A stretch of DNA of 64,000 bases, from contig PCDI01000001.1 of NCBI GenBank assembly GCA_002778195.1, positions 5,343,338 through 5,407,337 of the forward strand. Direction: 5' to 3'. This document shows positions 22,551 through 34,203 of this stretch, piece by piece. Position numbers and translations under genes: made by a program. Numbering within the stretch: position 1 is the stretch's first letter; each line of letters starts with the position of its first letter. The notes under the pieces were generated by a model. The model was not told the origin of the DNA, made no database searches, and saw nothing but the letters and a program-made list of their open reading frames with translations. Source of the DNA: Raffaelea ambrosiae. Taxonomy: Eukaryota; Ascomycota; Sordariomycetes; Ophiostomatales; Ophiostomataceae.

Positions 22551-25500
22551 AGGAGCGCCTGCAGCCCGACGACGGAGCACACAACACAGATTACATCAGT
22601 GGCTACAACGGCAGAGACCGTGGCGGTAATGGTGGCGGCTGAGACTAGACGAACATATGTGGCGACACAACACGAGAAATTGGAATCTCGAGAAACCGAC
22701 TACTAGGCTTGAAGGGGACAAGAGCAGAGGAGTACGTCATTGCACAACAGCTACCGAACAGCTACCGAACACAATTGCTCCGAGAGAGGGCAACACAGCC
22801 CGGCAAGCTTGGCAAGCCTGTCAAGCTTGCATACGAAGCCCACCCCCCGAACCTCAGCCTCATTCTCAAGGCCCACCTTACAATGGCATACCCGGTGTCT
22901 ACCAAAGTTACCCGACCCGAGCGTTTCTCGATCTTATCTTCTGTTGCTTGATTCCAGCCTGTCCTTGTTTTTTTTTGTTTTTTTTTTTTGTTTGGTTTTG
23001 TTGCTTTAGCTTTTGGCTCGCATTTGCATTGCCGGGGTGTTCTCTCACTCGCAAGGTGTTACCGGTTTCTACTACTACTACTACCCCTTTGTCCGAATTG
23101 GCGGGCAATACACGATTTCTACGAAGCGAAAGTTCCGCACTTTCATCTCAAAATACTTGGAATACCCATTAGACGGCACTGGATCCGCCCCAACTAGCGT
23201 GGCATTCCCGAAAGCTGCGAAATCTACGGTGATTGACCGGGCTCTTGGACAGTTTGGTGTGAAGAAAGACGAAGGCGGGCATGGAGCAAGAGGCGTTGAA
23301 AAACCACTGCATTTGTTTTGTTAAATTATGCCTTGGCATTCGCCATGACTTTTTTTGTTACATCACATATGATTTCTAGCGAGGCTTTTGCTCGTCTCCG
23401 AAGTGCCAGCAAGCTGCAATGATACTCGATATATAGAAAGAACCATCCGGTGGCAATTGTGGCGTTGTGATGGGAGGACCCCCATTCCAGCGCAAGGACG
23501 AGCGAGGCTGCGTCTAGTCTCGTGCTGGCTGAGCATACTAGCGAGCGCGCCACGCAGTGACAAATTGCCAGTTCCGGTAGCCCATCATCAGATAAAGCCC
23601 ACCAACTTACTTTTTTTCAATAACGATTAGCTGCAGGCGGCGCTTCGTCCATTGTTGCTACCTGTCTCAATTGGCAGGATTTGTGTCACTGTGTCTGCAC
23701 GCATTCTGCGTCAAACCCGACGCCACGGTACAGATGTGGCAGTAGACGAAATAGTGAAGAAATATTAGCGTGCATTCTTCATCATTCTTTATTCTTCTGG
23801 CTGTTCTGCGGCACGCTGTGTATACCGAGGGCTCCCATTTTCCCACTCGGCTGACATTGCTTTCGTTTTCTATTAGCTAGTGGTAACTATCTGCGGGTCG
23901 CTTTTTAATTTGCCTTTTTCTATTTTTTTCCTACTCGTACATGCGATCATCGTCTCCCGTGGATCACGTCTTTTTGTTAGCTTCATGGTAGGGACATAGA
24001 TGGTCACCTGGGCGCCTGGCAGTCAGTGTCAAGCGAAAGGGCGAATTTTCGCAGTGGTCGGCCAATTCAGCTCGATCGTCCTCAGATCGACAGTGATGAT
24101 CACAAATGCCACCAATGTTTCAAGCCCGCGTAGTAATAAACAATGGATTTTGAAAGGGAGGTTTTGTGTTTCACACTGAAATAGCACTTAACACAACCCG
24201 CTAACCGCCAATGCACAGGGGACTTCCAGCGTGCTATGTAGACAAACCTCCACAGCGTCGTCAGATGCCGCTCCGAAGGCTGAATGCTACCAGTTTCCCC
24301 TCTGCTCCCCAACGTCATGTCGGGCGATTCCACCCCTCGGCTGTCCAGGCCAATTCCGGGCCCCATTTGCATCTCCACGATGGCGACTTGCGGCGCTAGA
24401 CCCCGAATTTCCACACGTTGTGGTGGACCCAGTCTCACTTTTTTCTTTTCTTTTTCTCTTCTTTTTATTTATTTATTTTTGCATTCCTTCTAGTTTTGTT
24501 GACAGCCCTGGGTAAAGTTTGCAACGGGTATGGGGCCTACGCATCTTTCGCCCACGCGAGTTCTACCGAGCGTTTGCTTATGTTGTATCTGTCAATACTA
24601 CTATCACGCGGGATTTCGCATCCTCATAGTTGGCTGACATAAACGTTTTGCTAGTGTGCTGTGTACTCTTTTGAAATTCTCCGACGATCGGGCTCCTCGC
24701 TCTCCCTCAAAGAAGGAGAATTGTTGAATCAACCCACTTCATCCCTTTCAGAGATTCACATATGCGGATACGCACCGACTACGCTCCACCTTTGTCTTGT
24801 ATGTTGCAAAACTGTGAGTAGTCAGACTGCCTTCTCCCACTGTGGACCGCCCCATCGGCACTAGAATCCAGCAAGTGGAATATGGCATTGCCCTTTTGCC
24901 TGCTGAAGAAAACGCCACAAAATCAAGAGGCAAAGACACATGGCCACGGACACGGACCGACTCCATTACAGCTGGCGGGAATTTGGTTCTCTCTCTGGTA
25001 GCCGACCAAAGCCTCAGAAGCCTTGTCCGTTGGTGGCGTGGAATTGAACGAACGGTAGCATAGCACCTGCTGGGCATGTGAACTGACAGCCCATGCAGCT
25101 AACATGCACACCCACGCCATAGGGAAGGCGTCTCCAAGCCCCAGTCTCGACCCACGATTGAATAACTGTTGTAACTGTTGTACAAGAAAAGTGCCCCCCG
25201 TAGACGTAAATATTTGGCTCTTTCTAGATTCATCCTAGTCATGCTTCCAGGTTTTTGACTCCGCGATGCGAAGCCGGCTAACAGTGTCGTACCACTGCTG
25301 TATGTTATAGGGTTTCAAAGGTAAGGGGACAGTCCTTTGTCAATCTGATTGCACAGTTTTCCTCCGGGAACATAGTACGTGGTCACATTGGCTCTTCTAG
25401 GGCGTAAAGATAATATCCGCGTGGCTCTTTATATCTGTATTATATTTGTTTGTCTTATTCTCCTTTCTGTTCCTTTTTATGCTTTTTTCTTTCATCTCGT

Positions 25501-25686
25501 CTCCAATTCTCCAGTCATTAATATATTGTTTATCATAAAACTTTTTAAATTGGGGGTCACTGGCCACTGTTCGGCAATGAATGACCATTACTATAGCGAT
25601 AACGTGCAAACCATAACTTCCAAGCCGACCTCCCGAGATGTAGATGATAGGCATGCTCCTTGTCGGCGACTTCTAATTCCCAACAC
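22551..25686. other. Intergenic, no supported gene
   Basis: About 3.1 kb with T-rich tracts (22965-22990, 24435-24480) and no open frame with convincing coding features on either strand. A single GTAC-type motif (ACATAGTAC) occurs near 25371. Confidence 0.55.
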
Positions 25687-26486
25687 CTAATACTCATCCT
25701 CCGGAGGGATGCAGAAAAACAATGCAGTCGCGACAGCTTTCAAGCTGCCACACAAGACTAATGCGAGAGCCGAGTTAATACGGTCTCTGGAGAAGGCACC
25801 GACAAAACTACCCAAAGTAAGCATCACCAGAAAGACGAGTCGTTTGTTTCTCTTGACATTATCGCGTTTCGCAAAATTGGCATCGATGAGAAGATCAACC
25901 CAGGCAGCCGTTGCCATTGCCTGTTTGATTTTGTACACCCTTGGGTTAGCAATGGCATAGACTCCGTTTCCTTCTTGTCTTATCTTACCGTGGTGATCTG
26001 TGGTACGTTCAAGGGTCTGGCCATGGCCACCTGAGCCGCAGAGGAGAATGCGAGCAACGCGATAGCACCCAGGGCCCTGGCACCCCTTGGCAGTACTGGT
26101 CCAGTGTACTGAAGGGCAGCCGCCGCGAAGACCAAGGCCGTCGAGAGAAAATTGGTTGCGATGAGCCACCACCGCTTACGCGGGCCCACCACATTGCCGA
26201 GTTGGCCCATGACGAAACAGCCGGCGAGGAAGACAAATAGGCTAGTACAGATGTTTCGGGTATCGAACAGCTCAGTCTTGCCAGCGGCAGCTACTGCGAG
26301 CAGCACGGTGTTGCCGGTTTGATTTGACGCAAAACAACGATAGTCCGGATAGCTGATGGCGTCTTGAATTCCCGTAGCAAAGGAGAGGACCAACAGGTTC
26401 AAGTCCACGAGAAACTTGTCTTCCTGGCCGTCTTGGACAACAGCTGAAAGGTAGGTCTTTTTGGAGCCTTCTTGTCGTACAATCAT
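25687..26486 (-). CDS. DUF1275 (YoaK-family) membrane protein
   Basis: Exons 26486-25989 and 25920-25687 (68-bp intron 25921-25988, GTAAGA donor, GCTAAC branch) give 243 aa. Family marks are visible: an early SFATGIQDAISYPDYRCFA (the G-x-x-D-A segment), then SNQTGNTVLLA, several hydrophobic helices, and QITTAMATAAWVDLL across the splice, equivalent to the conserved T-x-x-x-x-D-L block. DUF1275 proteins are six-helix membrane proteins of unknown function. It is transcribed divergently from DIC1 with 535 bp between start codons, so shared regulation is possible. Confidence 0.9.
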
Positions 26487-27021
26487 TGTGTTTGATGCTC
26501 AAAGTATGGGCTTCGGTACGTTTGATTGGGTCATGCAGGCTAGAGCCGAAACACAGTAAACGAGTACCTCGAGGTAAATATGGCAACTTATATTTTGACA
26601 AAGCCTATGAAAAGATGCGTTGCCGGCATTGTAACCGCGGAAGGGAGGGCCGGGCACTAGTGGACGGATGTCGGGCAGGACTAGCGACTACCGACCACCG
26701 ACCACCGGTCACTAGCCGCACTGCGGCCACCACCGCCGCCACGTCTTCCGCGTGAACTTCGAGGGTGGTGCCGCAACAACTGGCAAGAGTTTATCAACAT
26801 GGGATCAGGGGGGATTGCAGAGTCTGCGGCTGCATCAATCAACATTCGTGGTATAAGGATCGAGGTGCGAGGCTTACCGGGGTATCGGGATTTGCTCCAA
26901 CAACGTAGTCATAAAGCCCAGGAGCCCGAGCCGGCCGCCTTCTGTGCAAGGCAGTGACATCTGTTGTGACCGTGAAAGCTCTTCTTTCTAGTGAAACACT
27001 GGTCTACGAAATGCAGACGCC
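26487..27021. promoter_or_regulatory. Divergent promoter region, DUF1275 gene / DIC1
   Basis: 535 bp between two start codons facing away from each other. It holds no other gene. I could not identify a specific transcription-factor site with confidence. Confidence 0.5.
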
Positions 27022-28230
27022 ATGGGTTCTGTGATGCAGGATTTCTCCCCAATAGCACAACACCCACGCGTTGCGAATGCATATGCCATGAGCCAATCAC
27101 AAGTACATCACCAACCCAGCAGTCCACAGGGCAGAGAACCCTTGCCAATGGGCAATATTCGATTTCCGTTCTGGTTCGGAGGCAGTGCCAGCTGTATGGC
27201 GGCTTGCATGACACACCCATTGGATCTCCGTCAGTGCGAATTGGGATGAACACCGGAAAAACAAGGAGAAGGAAGCAACCGAAAATATGTGAATGTGGAC
27301 ACTAACTAATACGTTTTAGTCAAGGTAAACAAGAAATCTATTTCACATGCCAAGGAAACCGGACATAACAAAGCTTTATCAACACGCGGTAGGTTCGGCT
27401 GCAGAACAACGCGGACGCGGCTCGGCCGTTGGGGAGCACGTTTCGCGGGATTCTCCGACAAGAAGGCGTGCTCGGCTTGTACAGCGGACTGTCGGCATCG
27501 CTGTTGCGGCAGCTCACGTATGCAACTGTGCGATTTGCCGTGTACGAAGACCTAAAGCAGCGCGGCCCGTCCCACCCGGGCGTCCTGCACCTTGGTGCCA
27601 TGGCGTCTGTGTCCGGCTTCGTGGGAGGGCTTGCCGGAAATCCTGCCGACGTACTCAATGTGCGCATGCAGCATGACATGGCACTGGCCCCCGACCAGCG
27701 GAAGAATTACCGGCATGCATTGGACGGGCTGCTGCGCATGGCCCGCGAGGAAGGGTTTCGAAGCTGGACACGGGGTTGGCTGCCCAACAGCGCCCGCGCA
27801 GTCGTGCAGACGGTCTGCCAACTAGCCAGCTATGACTCCATCAAGCAGGCGCTCCTGGACTACACGCCACTCGCCGACTCGCTGCCAACACATGTCGCCG
27901 CCTCGTGTCTTGCTGGCGTGCTTGCGGCAACGGTTACCAACCCGATTGATGTGATCAAGACACGCGTCATGTCATCGAGCGAGAAGCAAAGTGTGTTTGG
28001 ACTGGTCCGGCAGCTTTATCGGGATTCCGGTGTGCGTTGGGTCTTCAAGGGGTGGCTTCCCAGCTTCTTGCGACTTGGACCGTAAGTTTCTCTTGCCCGC
28101 CAACGATGCGTACTGTGTGACGCTCATATTTTCATCTCCGACCAGGCATACCATTTGCGTGTTTGTTTTCCTGGAGATGCATCGCGAGATCTACAGAAGA
28201 CTGCACCATCCTGACACGGAAGGTCGTTGA
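27022..28230 (+). CDS. DIC1: Mitochondrial dicarboxylate carrier (SLC25A10/DIC1 type)
   Basis: Four exons: 27022-27229, a 5-nt exon 27320-27324, 27393-28081 and 28146-28230, giving 328 aa. The three carrier repeats show FPFWFGGSASCMAACMTHPL, then DVLNVRMQHD with DYxxALDGL-like DG(L)LRMAREEG, and NPIDVIKTRVM. GLSASLLRQLTYATVRFA and the C-terminal HTICVFVFLE match mammalian and yeast DIC. DIC exchanges malate/succinate with phosphate, sulfate, sulfite and thiosulfate across the inner membrane. The micro-exon supplies the Leu-Lys just before VRLQ at the end of helix 1; skipping it would break the frame. It lies tail-to-tail with the SQR gene, 186 bp apart. Confidence 0.93.
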
Positions 28231-28416
28231 TGGCGGGGGGGACTGTCTCTCCCGCGAGTGTTCATATGCGTCTTCCTGTTCCTTGATGAAAGAGGACACA
28301 GCGAGTGGATAGGCTAGTTCTAAACAGGTGTATAATAGTTTCGTTTTTATTTTGGTTATCCAACGGAGGTCTATGAAATCAAGCCAATACCAAAATACTA
28401 CGCCATTCGCCTTCGT

Positions 28417-29829
28417 TTACCGGATGAACCCCTTCGGACCAGCCCACGTTCCCTTCACCATGGCCTTGTAGTATACCCAAGGGAAGAAATCCTTTTTCAA
28501 GTGGTAGAAAGCGCGCCGCGGGACGCTCTGGTCAATGCCCAGCTTACGGCCAAATGTCTCCTGCGGCACGCCGCCGTACAGGAATTCAGCCAGCATCACC
28601 TTGCCGTACTCTGTAAGCAGCGGGCATGAGGTGTATCCGTCGTAGACGGCGGTGGGTTCCTTACCAGCCATGACTTGCATCAGGTTGGAAACGAGAACGG
28701 GAGCCTCTGCGGTGATCGCCGCGGCAGTCTTGGAGGTGGGCAGACTGGAGGCGTCCCCGAGCGACCAGACGTTGGCATACTTTTTGTGCTGCGTGGTCTT
28801 GTCGTCCACGGCCACGAGGCCAGCGGGATCTGCCAAGGGGCTCTGCGCCACAAAGTCGTGCGGGCCCATCTTGGGCACCACATGGAGATAGTCAAAGTGC
28901 TTTGTGACGGTCTGGCCGTCGGGGCGCGCGAAGATGGCCTTGTCGCCGTCAATTTCGGTCAGGTCGTGCTGGAACAGGCCTTCCACGCCGCGCTCTTCGC
29001 GCAGCTTGTCCAAGGCCTGGCTGTACTTGGGCACGCCAAACATGACGGGCAGGGCCGTGGCGAAGCTGACGCGGATGGGCGAGGCGGACGCATCGGTGGG
29101 CAAGTACACCTTCTCGCGCGTCCACTTGTCGACAGCCAGCCACATGGCCTTTTGCGGGGCGCCCGCACACTTGACGATACCGGAGGGCTGCGTGAAGATG
29201 GCCTGGCCCTTGCGGAAGGCGCTGGTCACCCGGTCCACCTTGTCGCACGTGTCGAAGCCGTAGATGGTCGAGACGAGCGAGTTCGGGTCGGCCAGGGCGT
29301 CCGGGAGACCCTTGATCTTGTCGTACTTGATTTGGATGCCCGGGGCCACCACCAGCTGGTCGTAGCCCACCTGCGTGCCGTTGCCCAGCGTGAGGAAGTT
29401 GCCGTCCGGGTTGAAGGTCGCGACGCCCTCATTGTAGAGCTTGAGGCGCTCGTCCACCAGGCTCTTCATGGGGCGACGCAGCTCCTCCTTGGTTTTCAGC
29501 CCGCCGCCGACGAGCGTCCACCCGGGCTGGTAGTCGTGCCATTGCGACGGGTCGATCACGGCGATCTCTTCGGGCGCGAATTTGCCAGACCGCAGCAGTT
29601 GGTGGCTGACGGACAAGCCCGCTGCGCCGCCGCCCACAACAACGACTTTGTGCTGAGCAGATCCCGAGGTCCGGGCCGGTGGCACATCTGCCTTGGTGCT
29701 GGCACATCGCAGCCCTGTCTGTGACAGCCACGCGGTCTTTGTTGCTTTTGTTGATATTGACGCCTGGGACAGACCACCACGGACAGTGGCCGTCGAGCGA
29801 CAAATCTGGGATACGCGGCTGGCCAACAT
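28417..29829 (-). CDS. Sulfide:quinone oxidoreductase, mitochondrial (SQR/HMT2 type)
   Basis: 470 aa, no intron; the ATG at 29829 is chosen over an upstream in-frame TTG. The first ~50 residues are Arg/Ser/Thr-rich with few acids, a mitochondrial presequence. The FAD-binding Rossmann motif is KVVVVGGGAAGLSVSHQLL near residue 60, followed by the W-x-D-Y-x-P-GW segment (WHDYQPGWTLVGGG) typical of type II SQR. The redox cysteines are GIVKCAGAPQK and YTSCPLLTEYGK, and the C-terminal amphipathic end contains FFPWVYYKAM. It transfers electrons from H2S to ubiquinone, producing persulfide on glutathione or sulfite. It lies beside DIC1 and 4.4 kb from a persulfide dioxygenase-like gene, which fits one pathway. 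Confidence 0.95.
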   Translation of the reverse strand: MLASRVSQICRSTATVRGGLSQASISTKATKTAWLSQTGLRCASTKADVPPARTSGSAQHKVVVVGGGAAGLSVSHQLLRSGKFAPEEIAVIDPSQWHDYQPGWTLVGGGLKTKEELRRPMKSLVDERLKLYNEGVATFNPDGNFLTLGNGTQVGYDQLVVAPGIQIKYDKIKGLPDALADPNSLVSTIYGFDTCDKVDRVTSAFRKGQAIFTQPSGIVKCAGAPQKAMWLAVDKWTREKVYLPTDASASPIRVSFATALPVMFGVPKYSQALDKLREERGVEGLFQHDLTEIDGDKAIFARPDGQTVTKHFDYLHVVPKMGPHDFVAQSPLADPAGLVAVDDKTTQHKKYANVWSLGDASSLPTSKTAAAITAEAPVLVSNLMQVMAGKEPTAVYDGYTSCPLLTEYGKVMLAEFLYGGVPQETFGRKLGIDQSVPRRAFYHLKKDFFPWVYYKAMVKGTWAGPKGFIR

Positions 29830-29961
29830 TGCAGAATGAGTGAAGCAGGAGAGTCGGCAAAGAGAGAAGAAAACACGCAACGTCAGTGGGTATTGAATGA
29901 CAAGCAATGCGACAAGAAAAAGTCGGATTGGAAAAAAAAAAAAAAAACGGGCAACTTTTTG

Positions 29962-29971
29962 ATGACGGCAT
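29962..29971. promoter_or_regulatory. Possible CYS3/MetR-like site upstream of SQR
   Basis: ATGACGGCAT matches 9 of 10 positions of the Neurospora CYS3 sulfur-regulator consensus ATGRYRYCAT, about 135 bp upstream of the SQR start codon. A single short near-match is weak evidence; the same 10-mer also occurs by chance at the start codon of the gene at 34204. Confidence 0.2.
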
Positions 29972-30313
29972 GTGGGGACATTATCCCTTATCCACTGGGA
30001 TGGGTCGCACGGCGGCTACCGAGCAAAAAAATGCGCCCGAGATGGAGCATAATACATACAGTCAGACAAACAGCGAACCACTAAAAACCGCCTAATCTGC
30101 TTCAGACTGTTTGGCCCCAGCCCGAGCTTCTTCGTCCTGGCCATCTGCTCCTTCTTGCAGCTGCGTCTTGCCGCGGAGCCGACGGTACCCCGATAAGGTG
30201 GCCTTGCCGCCGGCCGGCTGTCGGCGTCTGCCACAACAACCCCCATTGACGCAATGACGTCGAGTAGATGAAGAAGGCAACCAGTCGTGTCCGGAACAAT
30301 ATGACAATGTGCC

Positions 30314-31843
30314 CTATGGACATTCTATCTTGTTATGAGCGCATCGAAACACCCAGTCTCTTCTCCCTATGGTACACAATTGCCAGAAAGAATTATCCAG
30401 TGACTCCGTATCCAGGGCGTGTTCATACACATTATCATCAGTCGTATCTGAACTGACAGGTTTCCTGACCTGCCTTCTGCTCCGTGCTGTAACAGGAGCC
30501 GGGGCCGCATCCTGAGCTGCCCGGGCGAGTCCTGTGACTGGCCTCGCCACTACTTTGTTCGTGCTTGCCAGGCTCTGTAGCTTTCTGTCCTTGGACCTTC
30601 GTCCCTGGTCCGATATTTGTCTGCTGCTGCGGCGGACCCGTGGACCGTCACCGGCTACAGCTGCCAAAGCGTTCTGCAGCGACGACGAGGCCCTGGATGC
30701 ATAATGCACCCTTCGTCGCTCCGTATCTGAGACTTTGGAACCAGCCGATTGGCGCTCTCGTGAGACCCGCGATGATGTTTTGGAGGTCTTGGTGTGGCTG
30801 GCCTTGGACACCCTCCCCTTACCCTGTATCCGAGACAGCTTCGAGGCTGAGCCTTTGGGAGGTTTCCTTTCGGCAGCCGCTGCAGACCTTTGGCCTCCGC
30901 GTAGCCGTAGTGGGAGAGGGGGTCATTGGGACAGCTGCCAAGTCAACCCCTGCCGCGTTTTCTAAGCCCTTGGTGACCGCCCCTGAGCTCTCTGAGATTT
31001 TCCCATGCTCTCCTTCAGCATTCCCCCCTTCTCGGATATCCTTTGCCGATTCCTGCATCATAGCCATGCGCTGCTCCTCGACCCAGGCCAGCATACCCTT
31101 GTGGAGTTCCAGATGCTTTCTGCGAAATTTTGGTCCCCCGACTTTCAGCCTCGCGAGTCGTCTTCCCTCCTGCCATGCGCACTCCATGTCCACACGAAAG
31201 GTCTGAAAGTCGAGCCAGTTCTGCAACTTGGTTTGCTTCTTGCGGTCCAGAGACAGGCACATGATCGCTGCCGACTCGGCGAAGCCATGCTCTCGCAAAA
31301 GCCGGCGACACGATTCCACGTACATCCCAAAACGCGCTCCGGGATCGTCGTCCTCATGACAACGAGTCCGCATATTCTTTTGATGCAGGCGAAACAGCGT
31401 CCAGTCTATCGTCTGCACTGCCAAAGGCGTCGGACGGCAAGACAGGTATTCATGTCGGTAGTAAGTGGCGGTCGGGAACGACTTCAGCCGTCGATCGTCC
31501 TCTTCAAAAAATAATCCAATTTCGGGGGGATGGCAGGGCGGGCAACCCTCCTGTTCGAGGTATTCGCGAAAACTGATCTAGCTCTCCACACGAGCTTCGA
31601 TTTGTCTTCGCAGATATTCTTCTTCGTCGCATGGCGAGCCTCTTGGCGTGGATGGCTTTGGGGACCGATTATCCAGTTTCTGGCGGTAGAAAAACATATT
31701 AGCATGCCCGTCACAGTGGCTGGAGGAGGCATGAAAAAACTGTCGATGGATAGGGTGCGTACAGGAGTTTGTCCATTACCGCTGAAAGGTACGGGTGTCG
31801 GCGCTGCTTGGGCCCTAAGAGCAAGCGGGTTAGAACTACCCAT
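30314..31843 (-). pseudogene. Decayed fungal hypothetical gene (in-frame stop)
   Basis: A minus-strand reading from ATG 31843 through a likely intron (donor GTACGC, acceptor CCAG before KLDNRSP) gives SPCDEEEYLRRQIEARVES, then TAG at 31578-31580, then continues in the same frame as SFREYLEQEGCPPCHPPE, TATYYRHEYLSC and YVESCRRLLREHGF down to a stop near 30819. These phrases resemble a conserved, helical fungal protein family of unknown function. A basic C-terminal stretch (30314-30811) lies in another frame, reached either by an intron from the GTAAGG at 30822 or by a second frameshift. No intron of normal size removes the TAG, so I call it a pseudogene. Readthrough or assembly error remains possible. 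Confidence 0.6.
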
Positions 31844-32398
31844 AAGCTGGCCGATATCTTTGTCCCCAAGGAGAGAGAAAGAAAAAGCTCACCGAAGATC
31901 GGCCAAGAGGACCAGTCTATCCTCTCCATTCAACCGGTTCACGTTCGGGTCTTCCACCATGCTGGGTATCGTCACCACGCGCGACGCGAAGGGGCAGAAA
32001 AAGACACTTACGTGACGCCATTGCTGAAGCGCTTGGTCACACGTCCGCCAGGCAAAACCTCGGTGTGAAGCAAAGTGTCTCCTTCCAAAAAGGTGCTGGG
32101 CGGCATCGATGTGCCCGGAGCCGGGTGAGACGAAGCATCATTGCCGCCAGAGTGTGTCGTCGAAGCTGCTGTCGAAACAATCTTGGGGCCAAAACGAGAA
32201 ATCGCGAACCACGCAGTCCTACACATCACGTGACATTCGACTAGGAAATATTGCCCCGTTTCGCCAATGACAGCAGTATCTGGCCGCTGGAGAGCCCATT
32301 CCTGAAACGAAAGGAAGAGAGGAGGAGTGAGGAAGAAAAGATGCAGGCTGTCGTTTGTTGTGGCCTGTTGTCATGTCCTCCTCTGTCATCCCGGCACT

Positions 32399-33213
32399 AT
32401 GGATATCAGCTGCCGGCACTTTTCCATTTCCATCACGGCCGACTTTCGTGTCAAGTTTCATCAACAGACGTCCCATACCACGGGAGTCACATATTGCAAG
32501 GATGGCTCCAAAGACCGGCTACTACAAACCGAACAGGGCAGCCACATCATTCTCGCACATGCACCGTAGGAGCAGAACTACTGGGAGAGCGTCAGAATCG
32601 GTGTGAGTGTCGGTAAACAGGAGGTGGAATTCCTGATTGTTTTCCCTAATCACAACAACGCGGCTTCCCAAGAGTACATCGACAATATGAAGAGGTTCGT
32701 GCAAACTCAAGCCTCGTGTGCACCGGGACTGGGACCATTGCAACTAGACAGTACACTCTCAACAGCTGTTGCCAGTCGCCGGTCCCCTACCCCGGGTCCG
32801 GTTGGCTCTCTGTGTTACAGTAAGAAGCTTGGCGAGGGGGCTTTCGGCGTGGTAGAAGTGCTCGTAGACCTGAAAACCTCGAATATCATCGCCCATAAAC
32901 AGCTTCTCAAGCCGGTCCGAATGAGAAACGGAGTGCAGAATTGACAAAAGTGTGGAATAAGGTCAAACTTATGCAAGACAACCCTCATGTCAGTCAACGA
33001 TACCACAACAGAGGGCACGGCAGCGAGCAAACGCTATAAGACATGGCATAACTGAGAGCGGATAACCCACAGCCCAACGTCATGACAGTGCTAGCATTCC
33101 AGGAAAATCCAACACCCTCCATCATCATGCCATACTATCCACTCGGCAACGTCGACTATGTTAAGGGACTCATGTCTCAGCACTATTTGAGTGCCTTCCG
33201 ACAGCTCCTCATC
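32399..33213 (+). pseudogene. Relic of an FHA-like/Ser-Thr kinase gene
   Basis: The reading starts with CRHFSISITADFRVKFHQQ, resembling the FHA-like N-terminus of a fungal kinase family, is interrupted by TAG at 32567-32569, and resumes in frame to the glycine loop KKLGEGAFGVVEVLVDL and a degraded VAIK Lys (AHKQLLKP). After a stop at 32942-32944 a shifted frame gives VWNKVKLMQDNPH, and then VMTVLAFQENPTPSIIMPYY with PLGNVDYV, the hinge of the same kinase. The catalytic loop (HRD) and DFG are not found downstream. The nonsense codon, frameshift and missing C-lobe mean it cannot make an active kinase. Confidence 0.7.
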
Positions 33214-34203
33214 ATAACCAACGTCATCTATGTCTATTGTCGACTGGGACAAGGAGGTGCGCAATTCTTCGCACCCCTCTCCCTTGGTTGCTGCGTCGTC
33301 GATATCAATGGTTGGTGGGGCGTCAAACCTGAGTGTGCAAATGAGATAGGGCTTCGCCTGATGGACCCTGGCCAGAACTGGGGGGCAGATCTTTGGATTC
33401 CTTCGTCAAGTATGTAAACGGCTCAATCGACTGCAGGCTTTGTAGATTCCCGTTTCAACAGCGACCGCAGCCGGACACACTACGGAGTACGAACAGAGAT
33501 GGTCCGAGGCTGTGTCACACCAACATCCTGCGGACTATCCTCTTCGTTTTTGTTGGTCAGAGTGGTGTTTCTTCGCTGGATGGCGACCGCTCATGGCCCA
33601 TGGGTTATTCGTGTCTTGAAGAAGTCATCTGCAGAACCGCTCGTCCTCCTCACGCCGATACTCCAGCCAAAGCTTGTCTGAGCCGGAATCTTGTTTTGCT
33701 GTGGGATCTGACTAGCAAACCAAACGTGTCCGGTTTCTTTTAGTGTGGGCTTTTTGGGGCGGTTCGGGAAACTGAAAATTTGCCCGCCTATTCCGAGCAC
33801 CGACAGCCGCCAAACGGCTCACGGTATTTACATCTTTCGCATGTCTGGGCCTGCAAGACACACAGGAAATTGCCAAGATTCCTGAAATGCGTACCTTCGT
33901 GCGACCGACACTTTTAATTTGCCCGTCCTTGTGGCAACTTCCAGAGCACGAATCAAAGACAGTGGAATAAGCGGTCTTGGCGGGGCGGCCCTCGGTCCAC
34001 GTTACTAGCCCGCCGGTTCAATCTGTGGCCACCGACAGCCATTTCAAACTCTGATATCAGATCTACCACTCCCTGACTCTGTATGTAAAGGCAGCACGCC
34101 GTGATACCTCTCCAGAAACCCGGCTAGTAGCCATGTCCATAACTCCCCTTCGGAAGTAAACGACCCCTTTACCTTTTTATCTTTCTGTTCTTCCATTTTC
34201 AGT
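33214..34203. other. Intergenic
   Basis: About 1 kb of degenerate sequence after the kinase relic and the promoter of the metallo-beta-lactamase-fold gene; no gene seen. Confidence 0.5.

Noticed and set aside
28675..29724. 349-codon plus-strand open frame antisense to SQR
   Set aside because: Mirror of the SQR coding sequence; no motif, no start context.
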